Source: Anaeramoeba ignava
Lineage: Eukaryota; Metamonada; Anaeramoebidae
Direction: 5' to 3'
Length of the DNA stretch: 64,000 nucleotides
Assembly: GCA_028826165.1 (NCBI GenBank)
Contig: JAPDFW010000081.1
Location: 700,501-764,500, forward strand
Part shown: piece by piece, positions 23,501-36,329 of the stretch
Layout of the letters: the number at the start of each line of letters is the position of its first letter
Numbering within the stretch: the first letter of the stretch is position 1
Translations under genes and position numbers: made by a program
The notes under the pieces: model-generated
The model's database searches: none
Seen by the model: only the letters and a program-made list of their open reading frames with translations
Told to the model about the DNA's origin: nothing

Positions 23501-26500
23501 ATTAATTCATTGATTGATTGTAATACTTCTTCAATTTGTTTGATAAAATCATTGTGTAAACTTTCATAATTTTCTGGTTTTTTGATAATATCATTTTCAA
23601 TTAAATCCAATTCTAATAATTTTGAATTGATAATAAATTTAAAAATAAATTCAAGTGCTCGAATTGTTTTTCTTGTTTCACTTCCTGATTTTTCATTTTC
23701 TGCTTCTCTAAGTTGATGAATCAATTCATTTATTAAAAAGGGATAAATTTTCGAAAAACAAATTTTAAGCTCTTGATTTGTTTTTTGATTTTTAAAATTG
23801 AATTTTGTATCCAAATAATCTTGAAGAATAGGTTTAAAATTTTGATAAGTTAAATCAACTAAAACTCCAACAACAAAATTAAATGTCATAAAAATTTCAT
23901 GAACAATTTCATCTCCTTTTGTTCCTAAAATGCGAAAGAACGTATCCAATATTGGTCCAGTAAACTAAACATAAAAATTTAAAATTTTAATTAAATTTTA
24001 ATTTAAAATTTAATTTTTTTACAATCAAAAATTGGGTTTGATCAATATAAGTTATTGTTTCAAGTAAATTTCGAGTATCTGATTGATTCATTGATCCTTC
24101 CCAATTAAAAAATTTATTGAAAACTGGTTCTTGAGTCATAATTGTTGAGCACAAATTAAAATTAATTTCAATTTTATCTTTTGTTATAATTAAATATTCT
24201 GGTTGAGTTTGTGATTTTTCTTTTAAATATAATAAAGGTTCTGAATTTTGTGTTTGATATTTGTATATTGGAAGTGTATAATCTCCTTGATTTAAAACAG
24301 CTCCTTTTTTCTTAAGATAAAGATAAGTAAATCCAATTGGTTTGATTATTTTTTCTAAAAATAAATATGAATATGAAAATTAATAATAATATAGAAATAT
24401 AAATAATATTTTTTTTTTATGGAAAATCAACTTTTTGAATCTGCAGAACAACTATAAAATTCAAAATATAAATGAGTATTTGGAAATACTAATGGATCAA
24501 TTGAAATTTTAATGTTTTCATTCCAATGTGGTTCTATTCTATGATATAAAACTAATCCTCGATATGTTTTTTCATTTGATTCATTTTTTCCTTGAAGATT
24601 TATACATCCTCTTAATTCATTTCCATTATTTTTTCTTACAGTTAATCTATATTCAATATTTTTAGCTTTACAATTTGAAAAATCTCCTAATTTCATTGCA
24701 ATATATAAATCATGTTGATAATATGATGGTAAAACCACTTGTGGTAATTTCATTTTTAATGTTTGTTGAATTGATAATAATGCTGTATGTTTTTTCAATA
24801 CTTCATTTAATTTCCCAAAATGAGCTGATAATTGAATTGCAATTCTACTTCCAACTTTTTTTTCAACTTTTGGATCATTTGAAATTATTACTAAAAAGAA
24901 ATATATAAATAAATATTAAAAATCAAATTTAAAAATTTAATTGATTTTTTTTATACATTCTTGAATATTTCTGAAAAAACTTTCTTGATTTGGTGTAAAA
25001 ACATCTGCAACAAAATCCATTAATTTTCCTGAACATGTTTGAAGTAAATCATTTGATAAAGCTAAAACACAACATGCATAAGGTCTTCTAAATAATTGAC
25101 CATCTGATTTATTTTGAATTTTTTTTGTTTTTTTTGTTTGATTTGCAATTTCTGAATATCTAACAATATCACAAGAAATATAAAGATTTTCTCTATCACT
25201 TTTTGTAATTTCCTAAATAATTTCCCAATTAAATTAAAATTTTTTTTTTCCCAAATTAAATCTTCATACAACAAATAATGTTTTTAAAATATTTTTAGAA
25301 ACTAAATCCATTGGTTGTTCTCCTTTTCTTAAAAAAATTGAATAATCAGAAGTTATTTTTGCTTTTTTAGAAAAATCATAAAGTGAAAAATTAAATTCAA
25401 TATCATCATCAATATCAATAACAAAAGCCTAAAAAAAGATATAAATATAAAAATAAAAAACAATATAAAAATATAACAATAAATTAATTTACATCCAATC
25501 GAAGAAGAAGTTGACAATCTTCTTCTAATTTTTGTATTTCTTTTTTGGTAATTTCTTCTTGAGACATTTGTTTATATAATTTGAATAATTTATTAATTTT
25601 TGTATTATCTTCTGTTGCTAAATGTCCTTTAGAATTTCTTGGTTGTTCATTTACACCAGTTAATTCATTTCCTTGTGAAATGATAGTAATAATCTTTTTT
25701 TTAAGAGATATTTTGACTTCCTAATTTATTTTGAATTTTGATTTTGAATTTAATTTATAATTTAATTTTGAATTGAATTTTGAATTTAATTTTGAATTGA
25801 ATTTTGAATTGAATTTAATTTTTAATTTTGAATTGAATTTTGAATTGAATTTAATTTTTAATTTTTGAATTGAATTTAATTGAATTTTGAATTTAATTTA
25901 ATTTTGAATTGAATTTATAATTTAAATTTAATTTTTGAATTGAATTTTGAATTTAATTTTGAATTTTGAATTTTGAATTTAATTTTGAATTTTAATTTTG
26001 AATTTTGAATTTGAATTTTGAATTGAATTTTGAATTGAATTGAATTGAATTGAATTTTTGAATTGAATTTTTTGAATTGAATTTTTGGAATTTTTGAATT
26101 TGAATTGAATTTATAATTTTGAATTTAATTTAATTGAATTGAATTGAATTGAATTTTTGAATTTTGAATTGAATTTTGAATTGAATTTAATTTTGAATTT
26201 TTGAATTGAATTGAATTGAATTGAATTTTGGATTTTGAATTGAATTTTGAATTGAATTTTTGAATTTTGGAATTGAATTGAATTTTGAATTTAATTTTGA
26301 ATTGAATTTTGAATTGAATTGAATTGAATTTTTGAATTGAATTTATAATTTAATTTTGAATTGAATTTTGAATTTATAATTTAATTTTGAATTGAATTTT
26401 GAATTTATAATTTAATTTTGAATTGAATTTTGAATTTTGAATTTTGAATTTTGAATTTAATAATTTTGAATTTTAATTTTTTGAATTTTGAATTTAATTT

Positions 26501-28989
26501 GAATTGAATTTTGAATTGAATTTTGAATTTAAAATCACAAACACGAGATAAAAGAAGTATTAATAATTGTTCTTCTAAGTGATAATAATTGTCTAATTTT
26601 TGTTGTATGAAATTAAGATTAATAAAATCTTTTTTTAATAAAAAAAATCATGAAAAGATTCTGCCCATTCAAGTAAAATATTATCAATTTCAATAACAAT
26701 AGGATCAGCTTCAATATAAGGATGAAAAACAGAATTCATTAATATTTTTTTTGATGGAATATCATCACTTATAATTTTAACATGATTTGATGGAAAAATT
26801 CCTATTCTTTCAGTCATTAAACTTCTTCCTCTTATCCATCCTGCAATTTCTTCACTTGTTTCAATTAATTCTCCAAATTCTAATGGTATTTGTTCTTGTG
26901 CTGTTGGAGAAAACTGATATAAAGCTTTATAAAACAATTATTTATAATTTTATTTATAATTTTATTTATAATTTAATTTATAATTTTATTTATAATTTAA
27001 TTTATAATTTTATTTATAATTTAATTTATTATTTAATTTATAATTTAATTTATAATTTTATTTATAATTTAATTTATAATTTTATTTATAATTTTATTTA
27101 TAATTTAATTTATAATTTTATTTATAATTTTATTTATAATTTTATTTATAATTTTATTTATAATTTTATTTATAATTTAATTTATAATTTTATTTATAAT
27201 TTTATTTATAATTTTATTTATAATTTTATTTATAATTTAATTTTTATAATTTTTATTTTTATTTTTATTTATAATTTATTTATAATTTTATTTATAATTT
27301 TATTTATAATTTTATTTATAATTTTTATTTATAATTTTATTTTATAATTTTATTTTATAATTTTATTTATAATTTTATTTATAATTTTATTTATAATTTT
27401 ATTTATAATTTTATTTATAATTTAATTTATAATTTTATTTATAATTTTATTTATAATTTTATTTATAATTTTATTTATAATTTTATTTATAATTTTTATT
27501 TATTTATAATTTTATTTATAATTTTATTTTATAATTTTATTTATAATTTTAATTTATAATTTTAATTTTAATTTTATAATTTTTATTTATAATTTTATTT
27601 ATAATTTTATTTATAATTTTATTTATAATTTTATTTATAATTTTATTTATAAATTTATTTATAATTTTATTTATAATTTAATTTATAATTTTTAATTTAT
27701 AATTTAATTTATAATTTTATTTATAATTTAATTTATAATTTAATTTATAATTTTAATTTATAATTTTATTTATAATTTTATTTATAATTTTATTTATAAT
27801 TTAATTTATAATTTTTATTTATAATTTAATTTATAATTTAATTTATAATTTAATTTATAATTTAATTTATAATTTTATTTATTTTTTTTTTATAATTTTT
27901 ATTTATAATTTTATTTATATTTTTATTTATATTTTTATTTATAATTTTAATTTATAATTTTATTTATATTTTTATTTATAATTTTATTTATAATTTTATT
28001 TATAATTTAATTTATAATTTAATTTATAATTTAATTTATAATTTTAATTTATAATTTTATTTATAATTTTATTTATAATTTTATTTATAATTTTATTTAT
28101 AATTTTATTTATAATTTTATTTATAATTTTATTTATAATTTTTATTTATAATTTAATTTATAATTTAATTTATAATTTAATTTATAATTTTAATTTATAA
28201 TTTTATTTATAATTTAATTTATAATTTTATTTATAATTTTATTTATAATTTTATTTATAATTTAATTTATAATTTTATTTATAATTTAATTTATAATTTA
28301 ATTTATAATTTAATTTTATTTATAATTTTATTTATAATTTTTATTTATAATTTTATTTATAATTTTTATTTATAATTTTATTTATAATTTTATTTATAAT
28401 TTTATTTATAATTTAATTTTATAATTTTAATTTTAATTTATAATTTTAATTTATAATTTTATTTATAATTTTATTTATAATTTTATTTATAATTTAATTT
28501 ATAATTTTATTTATAATTTAATTTATAATTTTAATTTATAATTTTATTTATAATTTAAAATTTTATAATTTTAATTTATAATTTAATTTATAATTTTATT
28601 TATAATTTTATTTATAATTTAATTTATAATTTTATTTATAATTTTATTTATAATTTAATTTATAATTTTATTTTATAATTTAATTTATAATTTTATTTAT
28701 AATTTAATTTATAATTTTATTTATAATTTAATTTATAATTTTATTTATAATTTTATTTATAATTTAATTTATAATTTTATTTATAATTTTATTTATAATT
28801 TTATTTATAATTTTATTTATAATTTTATTTGTAATTTAATTTATAATTTAATTTATAATTTAATTTATAATTTTGTGGAAAAATAAATAAAAAAAACGTT
28901 ATTTTTATTTATAAATTTCAAATTAATTTTTTTTAAATAAATATCAAACCAACTGCACATTTCCTTATTGGTTTCCAAGTATTTGTCAT
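20527..28989 (-). CDS. DOCK-family RhoGEF (SH3 - DHR1 - DHR2)
   Basis: Eleven exons on the minus strand: 28989-28950, 26924-26543, 25720-25493, 25428-25270, 25212-24957, 24890-24432, 24354-24023, 23964-23378, 23312-22055, 21986-21240 and 21177-20527, about 1,700 aa. The 40-nt first exon completes the SH3 domain (MTNTWKPIRKCAV|ALYQF). The DHR-1 C2 lipid-binding domain spans about 355-620 (HDLYIAMKLGDFSNCKAKN) and the catalytic DHR-2 about 1250-1680 (YFRVGFYGKGF, ELSPIQNAI). N-terminal SH3 places it with DOCK-A/B, which work with ELMO to activate Rac at the leading edge. All phases agree except exon 2, which lacks one base: a T8 run near 26641 should be T9 to continue HDFF into LLKKDF. No C-terminal proline-rich tail is seen. 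Confidence 0.9.
25721..26542. repeat. Repeat-filled intron 2 of the DOCK gene
   Basis: About 790 bp of TTTTGAATTGAA-type units with TTTATAATTTAA interruptions. Sense donor GTTTGT, acceptor TTAG. Confidence 0.85.
26925..28949. repeat. 2-kb repeat-filled intron 1 of the DOCK gene
   Basis: Roughly 1.9 kb of AATTTTATTTAT / AATTTAATTTAT units, the largest intron in the window. It separates a 40-nt first exon from the body of the SH3 domain; the sense acceptor is TTTATAAAG. Phase 1 joining gives KCAVALYQF, a good SH3 start, which supports this unusual exon. Confidence 0.85.
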
Positions 28990-29207
28990 AATTTTTTTTG
29001 GTTAATTAAATTTTAAATGAAAAATTTTTTGTTGTTTTTTGTATTGTTTTTTTTAAATTGATGTTTTCTTTTTTTATTTATTTATTTGAGAAGAAAAAAA
29101 GCAAAAAAAAAAGAAAAATGAAAAATGAAAAATTAAAAATTAAAAAAGAAAAAAATTAATTAAAAAAATTATTAGTAATCTCTCTTATCTTCTCTTCTCT
29201 TTTCTTT

Positions 29208-32200
29208 TTAAATTATCTTATTACTAAATAATTTTATTAATGTTTCAATTAATGATTTAAAATTCTGAAATTGATTATTAAAATTACTTAATGATGAAAG
29301 AAGATTTAATTGAGAATCAAGATCAGAAACTGAAACAGATAATTCTTTAACATAATTATAAAAAGGAATAATTTTTGAAAGTAATAAAGTTAAAGGTTTT
29401 AATACCAATTCATCAATATTATTTAAAGATTTACTATCTTTTAATTGTGTTAAATTTGCTATGTTTTTTAAACTTAAATGAGCTTCTTGTGCAAAAATTG
29501 AAAATTTCTGTTTTTGTTCTTCTCCAAATCCTGTTATTGCTTGATTTGATGATTTAAATAAAGAAATAAAATTTTCACTAAATTTTTGGATTGATGTTCG
29601 AATTATAATGTGTGATTGCTTGAAAATTAATAATTGTATCAAATTAATCAACTTGAAAATACTTGAAATACTTTCTTGAGTATTTGTTTCAAAAGATTCT
29701 GAAATTGGTTTTAATTGTTTGATTATTTGATAAATTTGATTTAATGAAGATTGAAAAGCTGTTAAATAATTTGTATTTGAATAAAATAATTGTGAATTTC
29801 CTGTTAATAGTTGTAAAATTTGATTAAATTGATTAATAATAGGATTAGAATCTTCAACTAATTTAGTATTTATTGATTTGGTTTTCATTTCTGTTGTAAT
29901 TTTGCTAAATTGTAAAATGAGTGAATTTGCTGATTCAATAATAAATTGATGTGTTGTTCCTGTACTAAATGAGTTTGAGGGTGATTTTGATTTTGATTTG
30001 GAATCTGATTCTGATGATTCTATATTTGTTAATAATGATATTAATTTCCCAATTAATTCACTCAATATTGTAATATTAGGATTATCTGTTTCAACTATTT
30101 TGGCTTTATTCTCTTTAATAAATATTATTTTGTTTTGAATTTGTTGAAGATTTGCTAAAATTTCTGAAGAAAAACTTGTGTTATTTTTGTTACTGTTTAT
30201 AACATTTTCTGAAATAATATCCCAAAAATTAGATATTTCTTGGAAATTATTCATTATTGTAATTAAAGTTTCAGAATTTGGAATAGAAAAAGTTGAATAA
30301 GAATCAAAAATTTCAGATCCATAAACTTTACATAAAATTTCAGAAACTTGATAAAATTGATTTGATAATGAATTCAAAGCTTGTTGGTTTGGTATTGGGA
30401 TTATATCAAATTCTTTCTTAGTAATTTGTGCATTTTCAATAATAGATTTACATGTTTGAACTGTTGTAATAAATAATCTTGATAAAGCACTTCCATAATT
30501 ACTTAAATTAGAAGGTGTGTTTCCTGATTGAACAATGGAAACTATAAGGTCTGTAATAATTTTATTTACTCCTCCAAAAATTTTGGTAATTTTATTTGAT
30601 AAAGGTGTAAATGTTTGTACTTGATTTTGTCCTTTTATAGTTTCTGGATGTTGTTTCTTGAACATTATCATTTCTAAATCTTCACATAAAGTTGCCATTG
30701 CAAGTTTTTGTATTTCATTGTTAATACTTTTGAGTTTACTTGTTATTGTATGAACATTTTCTTTGAATTGTCTCAAATCAGGAAGAAGTAATTTAGGGAA
30801 ATCAACCATAATTTTAGAAATTGTTTCAGTAAAATTTATTGTTAAATTATTCAAAAAAACTTAATCTTGTTTTGTAATTCTCAAAATTTGGTTGTAATTT
30901 TGATTGTGATTTTGTAAATGCAATAAAAGTATTGTTTGCTAATTCATTCAATACAATATATTCATTTGGTATTTGGAATTTGGAATCTTTACTTAGAAAT
31001 TCTCGAATATTGATTTCTTGTGGTAAATTATTAACTGAGTTATTTACGATAAAAGTTGAAACATTTCCAATATGAACACTTTGTTCATTACTTTCTGGTA
31101 TTTGAACAAAAATTGAAAATGATTTAACAAAATTTGCTGATCTCATAATTGTACTATTCAATTCAATAGGATTAATTCTTGTTGTGTTTAGATAGTTTGT
31201 ATTAAGAAAAGAATTGAGTGCTGTTGTTGTAAGTCTTGGGTCTTGTTGAATATCTGTTTGAGAATTTGCTTTTTCCAAATCTGATTGGATTTTTGTTTTC
31301 ATAAATTGCAATGTTTGATTACTTTGATTTTGATTTTGATTTTGATTTTGATTCATTGTTGTTAAATCACTTTTTAATAAATCTTCAATTGATTGTGTAG
31401 AAAAATCAAGTGGTGAAGGATCAAATTTATTATGAGGTGAAAAATCATGAGGTAATTGAGGAATAAATTGAGGATTTGGTTTTGTTTCTTGTTGTGTTGT
31501 TAAATTTGGAGAAGATATTTGTTGTGGATCTGCAACTCCAAATTGTGAAGTAAATTCTGAATAATTTGTACTCATTAGATTTTCAATATTTGAAGTTTCA
31601 AATTCACTTTGGAAATTCCCACTCATAAAAGCTTGTTCTGGTTTAGAAATTCCATAATCACTTTGGAATTGATTACCACTTGTATTTGGTTTTGAACTAA
31701 TAAAAGCATTTAAATCATTTGAATCAATTTTTTGACTTAATAATTGAGACATATCCAAATCATTTGAAATGGTACTATAATCTGTTGGTTGTGAATTTTG
31801 GTTTTCTTCATTAATATTGCTTGTCATAAATTCATCACGATCTCTTCTTGTTGTAATGTTTGATTTTGATACAAAAGAAATATCTTGGAGTTGTTGAGTT
31901 GAATGAAGAATTTCTTGATTTATTTGAGTGTTTGTAAATCCAATATCTGATTGTTGAATAACTTCATTTTGTGATTCCTTTAATTTTTCAAGTTGATATT
32001 TTGAAGATTCAGTGATTAATTTATGTGATTTATTTTGTGATGGTTTATATTCAGATTCTGTTTTTCCTTGTGAATCAATTTGTTTCTGAATAAGTAAATT
32101 TGCTTTCTTTTTTTTAACAGCTGCTGATAAATAATTTTTAACTAATTCTTCAATTTCCATAATTTGATCACAAAAAAATTGAAAAGATTGGAATTTTTCA

Positions 32201-33598
32201 GCTCTATTAAGATAATGGAATGTTATACTATTAATTGTTGTTGCAAATCTTTTAATATCAATAATTTTAATGATTGATAATATTGTTTTTCTATCTTCTG
32301 TATATTTAATTAAAGCTTCAGGAGTAATTCCAACAACAAATGGTTTATATTTTTTCTTAGAGACTAATTCCTAGAGAGAAACAAAAACAATTTTCAAAAT
32401 GAATTTTAATTTTAATTATTTTAATTTTAATTTATACTTTTGTATTATAAAAATTAGTTGAAAATGGTTTAGTTGCATAAACATGAAAAACAAATCTTTC
32501 TTTAGCAACTTTTTCACTCATTCCAACAATTAATGAATGAGCATGAATTAAATCTTTTTCAATTCCTTCAACTAAAACCCATAAAGGAGATAAATATAAT
32601 TTTGGTCTTTTTTATATATTTTATATATATAAAATGAATAAAATAATTTTAATTTTAATTTTAATTTCTTTTCTAAATTACTTAATAAATGATGGTTTAT
32701 GTTTTTTTTCATCATGATTTCCTATTTGAATTTGCATTTCTAAAGCAGCAAAATTAAGAGCATCATCTAATCCAACTAAATGATTTCCTGATAAAATATT
32801 TTTTCTAAAGCATTCAAATCTATAATTTTTAATTTAAATTTTTCAAAATGAATTTTAATTTTAATTTGAATTTTTAATTTTAATTTTTTAAAATAAAACC
32901 TTGTTGTTAAAGCATCACCTTCATTAAAAGATTGATCAAATTTTTCAAAATAAAATGATTCAACACATTTTATTATTGCACTTCCATCACAAACATCTTG
33001 TTCAAATAATGTTTTTGATTTTTCCAAAACTTAAAAATAATAAAATAAAATAAATTTTAAATCAAAAATTAAATTAAAAAATTTAAAAAGAAAAACCTTT
33101 TGTTTCATATTCAAATTCACCACATTTAGCAAGTGAATAATATTCTATTGGATTTGGTAAAGATAATTCTTTATGAATTTGGGAAATTACATTTGAAACC
33201 TAAAAAGAAAAAAAAATTTTTTAAAAATTAAAAAAAATTTAAATTAAAAAATTAAAAAAAATTTTTTTTACATTTTCTTGTAAATTAATATCAAGAATAT
33301 TCTCAGTATTTGATAACGTTTTAACTCTAATTTTTATTAAAAATGTTTTTAATTCAATTATAGAACCATTTATTAATCCATAACTTGATAAAGTTTCTGT
33401 TTCTTTAATCCATTCTCCTGGAATAAATTCTCCTTCTTTTTCATGAGGAATGAATAAATGATAATTTTTTGTATCAAAATTCTTTGTTATTTTTTTCCCT
33501 ATCATTTCTTTTACTTCCGATCCTTTTGATTCACTTTTAAATTTCATTTTCTTATTAAATTTTTTTTCATTAAAAATTACTCTTAAAGAAAGTGACAT
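29208..33598 (-). CDS. Talin-like FERM protein without a visible I/LWEQ module
   Basis: Six exons on the minus strand: 33598-33272, 33199-33097, 33029-32900, 32819-32682, 32606-32438 and 32370-29208, about 1,342 aa. Residues 1-90 match talin F0 (ubiquitin-like, with IKIRVKTL opening F1), 90-185 F1, about 185-290 F2 (IQIGNHDEKKHKPSF) and 290-390 the PTB-like F3 (FVVGITPEALIKYTEDRKTI). A Q/N/S-rich disordered region follows to about 800, then some 540 aa of amphipathic helices resembling vinculin-binding rod bundles (SRLFITTVQTCKSIIENAQ). Talins link integrin-like tails to actin and are recruited by Rap1. Metazoan talins are about 2,500 aa and end in an actin-binding I/LWEQ domain; none is evident here. 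A T7 run at 30853-30859 has one base too many, splitting the long exon into two frames. Confidence 0.85.
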
Positions 33599-33693
33599 TT
33601 TTTTTTAATTAAAATTTAATTTAGAAAAATGAAAAAAATGAAAAATATTTATTTTTAATTTTTATTTGTTAAAAAAAAAAGTGGAACAAAAAT

Positions 33694-35782
33694 TTAATTA
33701 TTAGATGAATTTGTTGAATTATTTAAAGATTTGCACCAATCAGAAATAGGAATACAATTTGCATATGAACAAAAAGAACACCAAGAATTACCATTAATTC
33801 TAAAATAGAACATATAAAATCCAATACCAAAAAATGCAATAAGCAAAACAACACCAATTATAATTGAGATTATTTTTTTGATATTATATTTTTGACTTGG
33901 AAGAAGAATTAATGTTATAAAAAAACCTGAAAGAAATCCTCCAATATGTGCAAAGTTATCAACAGCAGGAAGTAATCCAAATCCAAAACTAAGTAAAGCA
34001 GATAATATGATTTTAAATAAAGCGCATTTCGGTTTTACAACATCATTCCAACTATTGATTAATTCACATAATAATAAAATAAATATTCCAAATAGTGATG
34101 AACTTGCTCCAACTTCTACCATATCTGGAAGAAAAATTGCACTTAAAAGATTCCCTCCAATTCCTGAAATTATGTAAATTATAAATATTCTTAAACTTCC
34201 TACTACTTTTTCAATCATTCTTCCTGCATAAATTTGAAAAAGTAAATTTATTAAAAGATGTATTATTCCAACATGTAAGAAAATTGGTGTAATAAATCTG
34301 TACCATTGGCCTGATGAATAAAATTTTATTTTCACCATCTTTATTTTTAGATAAAATATAAATTTATTTTTAATATTTTATTTTTGAATTTAATATTTTT
34401 ATTTTTTGAATTTAATAATAATATTTTTGAATTTAATAATAATATTTTAAATTTAATGATTTAATAATAATAATATTTTTGAATTTAATAATAATAATAT
34501 TTTTGAATTTAATAATAATATTTTTGGATTTAATAATAATATTTTTGAATTTAATAATAATATTTTTGGATTTAATAATATTTTTGAATTTAATAATAAT
34601 ATTTTTGAATTTAATAATAATATTTTTGAATTTAATAATAATATTTTTGAATTTAATAATAATATTTTTGAATTTAATATTTTTAAATTTAATAATATTT
34701 TTGAATTTAATAATAATATTTTTGGATTTAATAATAATATTTTTGAATTTAATAATAATATTTTTGAATTTAATAATAATATTTTTGAATTTAATAATAA
34801 TATTTTTGAATTTAATAATAATATTTTTGAATTTAATAATAATATTTTTGAATTTAATAATAATATTTTTGAATTTAATAATAATATTTTTTAATAATAA
34901 TAACATTTTTGAATTTAATAATATTATTATTTTGAATTTAATAATAATATTTTTGAATTTAATAATAATATTTTTGAATTTAATAATAATATTTTTGAAT
35001 TTATAACCTTTTGCACCCATTGAAACTAATGTTTGTAATGAAGGTCCAAACCAAGGATTAATACTTAATGATTCAAATCCTTTATTAATAACTATTTCAA
35101 TTACTAAAAGAATTATTTGTGCAAGTGAAACTATCCAAATAAAATAAGCTCTTTTTGATCTTTGATGTGGATCTTCTTCAAATAATTCATTTACAAGTTT
35201 TTCATTTTCATTTTGATTATTTGATTCAAAATATTTATTTAAAAGTTTTTCTTTTTCATCATCACTTTCATCTTCATTTTTATTTTTATTTTTATTTTCA
35301 CTTTGAGTTTCACTTTGAGTTTCACTATCAATTTCAAGTTTGATTTTATTGTCATCTAAATATTTTATTTGATAATCAATTTTATTATTAAATTGATTTT
35401 TGATTTGATATTCATTTTCATCAATTTCACTTTTTGAATTTGAATTTGAATTTGAATTAGATTTTGAATTTGAATTTGATTTTGATTTAGATTTTGAATT
35501 TGAATTTGATTTTGAATTTGATTTTGATTTAGATATAGATTGAGTTTCACTTTCAGTTTCACTATCAATTTGGATTTTAATTTGTTTTTGATTATAATTT
35601 TCATTTTCATTTTCATCACTTTCACTTTGAATTTGTGAGTTTGATTTAGATTTAGATTTAGATTTAGATTGAGTTTCACTTTCAGTTTCACTATCAATTT
35701 GGATTTTAATTTGTTTTTGATTATAATTTTCATTTTCATTTTCATCACTTTCACTTTGTATTTTAATTTTAATTTTATCCAT
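33694..35782 (-). CDS. Rhomboid intramembrane serine protease with low-complexity N-terminus
   Basis: Two exons, 35782-35008 and 34338-33694, about 470 aa. Residues 1-190 are repetitive (KSKSNS, ENENEN and SETESETQS tracts), then a basic stretch (HQRSKRAYFIW) and the first helix. The second exon has the L1-loop Trp-Arg motif (GQWYRFITPIFLH), the catalytic Ser in GASSSLFGI and the catalytic His in AHIGGFLSGFF, so the protease looks active rather than iRhom-like, where Pro precedes a missing Ser. A Cys-rich C-terminal tail (WCSFCSYANC) follows the last helix. Exon 1 ends in phase 1 (GAKG|GTTATA) while exon 2 needs phase 0 from its first codon, so one base is unaccounted for at or just after the junction. 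Rhomboids cleave membrane proteins within or near the bilayer. Confidence 0.82.
34339..35007. repeat. Repeat-filled intron of the rhomboid gene
   Basis: About 590 bp of an 18-bp unit TTTTTGAATTTAATAATAATA and variants. The sense strand stays open into it from exon 1 (KFKNIIIKFKN repeats), giving a misleading long reading frame. Confidence 0.88.
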
Positions 35783-35785
35783 TTT

Positions 35786-35840
35786 TTGTTTTGTTTTGTT
35801 TTGTTTTGTTTTGTTTTGTTTTGTTTTGTTTTGTTTTGTT
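35786..35840. repeat. (TTTTG)n microsatellite before the rhomboid start codon
   Basis: About 11 copies of TTTTG immediately upstream of the rhomboid ATG, so the sense 5' UTR would carry CAAAA repeats. Shorter versions of the same pentamer occur near 1100, 9262 and 44745-44777. Confidence 0.9.
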
Positions 35841-35959
35841 ATTTCTTGTTAAATTTAATGTAAAAATTTTAAAAAAGGAAAAAACAAGAAAAATTTTTAA
35901 ATTTGAATTTGAATTTTGTTTTGAAAAATTTGGAAAAGAAAAAAATGAAAAAAAAATTT

Positions 35960-36295
35960 TGATTTTAATTTGATTTTGATTTTGATTATTAAATTTATTA
36001 ATTAATAAATCAAATAAATTTGGATTTGTTTGATTTAATTGAAAATAATCAATTCCAATTTGAATTTCATCAATTAATTTCTTGTGTAATTTGAATTTCA
36101 TCTTTAATTTGATTTGAATAAATCCAATATTCAAATATTTGAAATGATTTATTACTTAATTCACTTATTAGAAGTATCTTTTGTTACAGATAAAAACATT
36201 CCTCGACATAATTCACTTCTCATTATTAATATTAATTTTGGAAATTTATATTGTTTTTCTTTTCTTTCAATAATAAAATCTTTTTCATTAATTTA
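35960..36295 (-). pseudogene. 3' fragment of an RCC1-BTB gene
   Basis: Minus-strand translation matches the last 100 or so residues of the intact genes at 39.8 and 41.6 kb: EKDFIIERKEKQYKFPKLIL, then RSELCRGMFLSVT, then FQIFEYWIYSNQIK and IDYFQLNQTNPNLFDLLI. Compared with those genes, bases encoding most of NKVTDYSELS are missing after SNK, causing a stop, and a small expansion breaks the frame again before IDYFQ. The 5' part is absent. A truncated third member of the tandem family. Confidence 0.85.
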
Positions 36296-36329
36296 TTTCA
36301 AAAATGGAATAAAGAATATTAAATAATTA

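Noticed and set aside
26630-26650. Programmed frameshifting as the explanation for the DOCK and other frame breaks
   Set aside because: The T8-A context looks like a -1 slippery site, but the talin and Ras cases need the opposite shift, the kelch and Ras sites have no adjacent stop, and no common heptamer or downstream structure is shared. Indel error or decay explains all of them more simply.
26787-27347. Plus-strand frame of IYNF repeats
   Set aside because: It is pure AATTTTATTTAT repeat within DOCK intron 1 and antisense to the SH3 exon.
34433-35007. KFKNIII repeat C-terminus on the rhomboid N-terminal frame
   Set aside because: It is intron sequence; the rhomboid catalytic core follows in the next exon.
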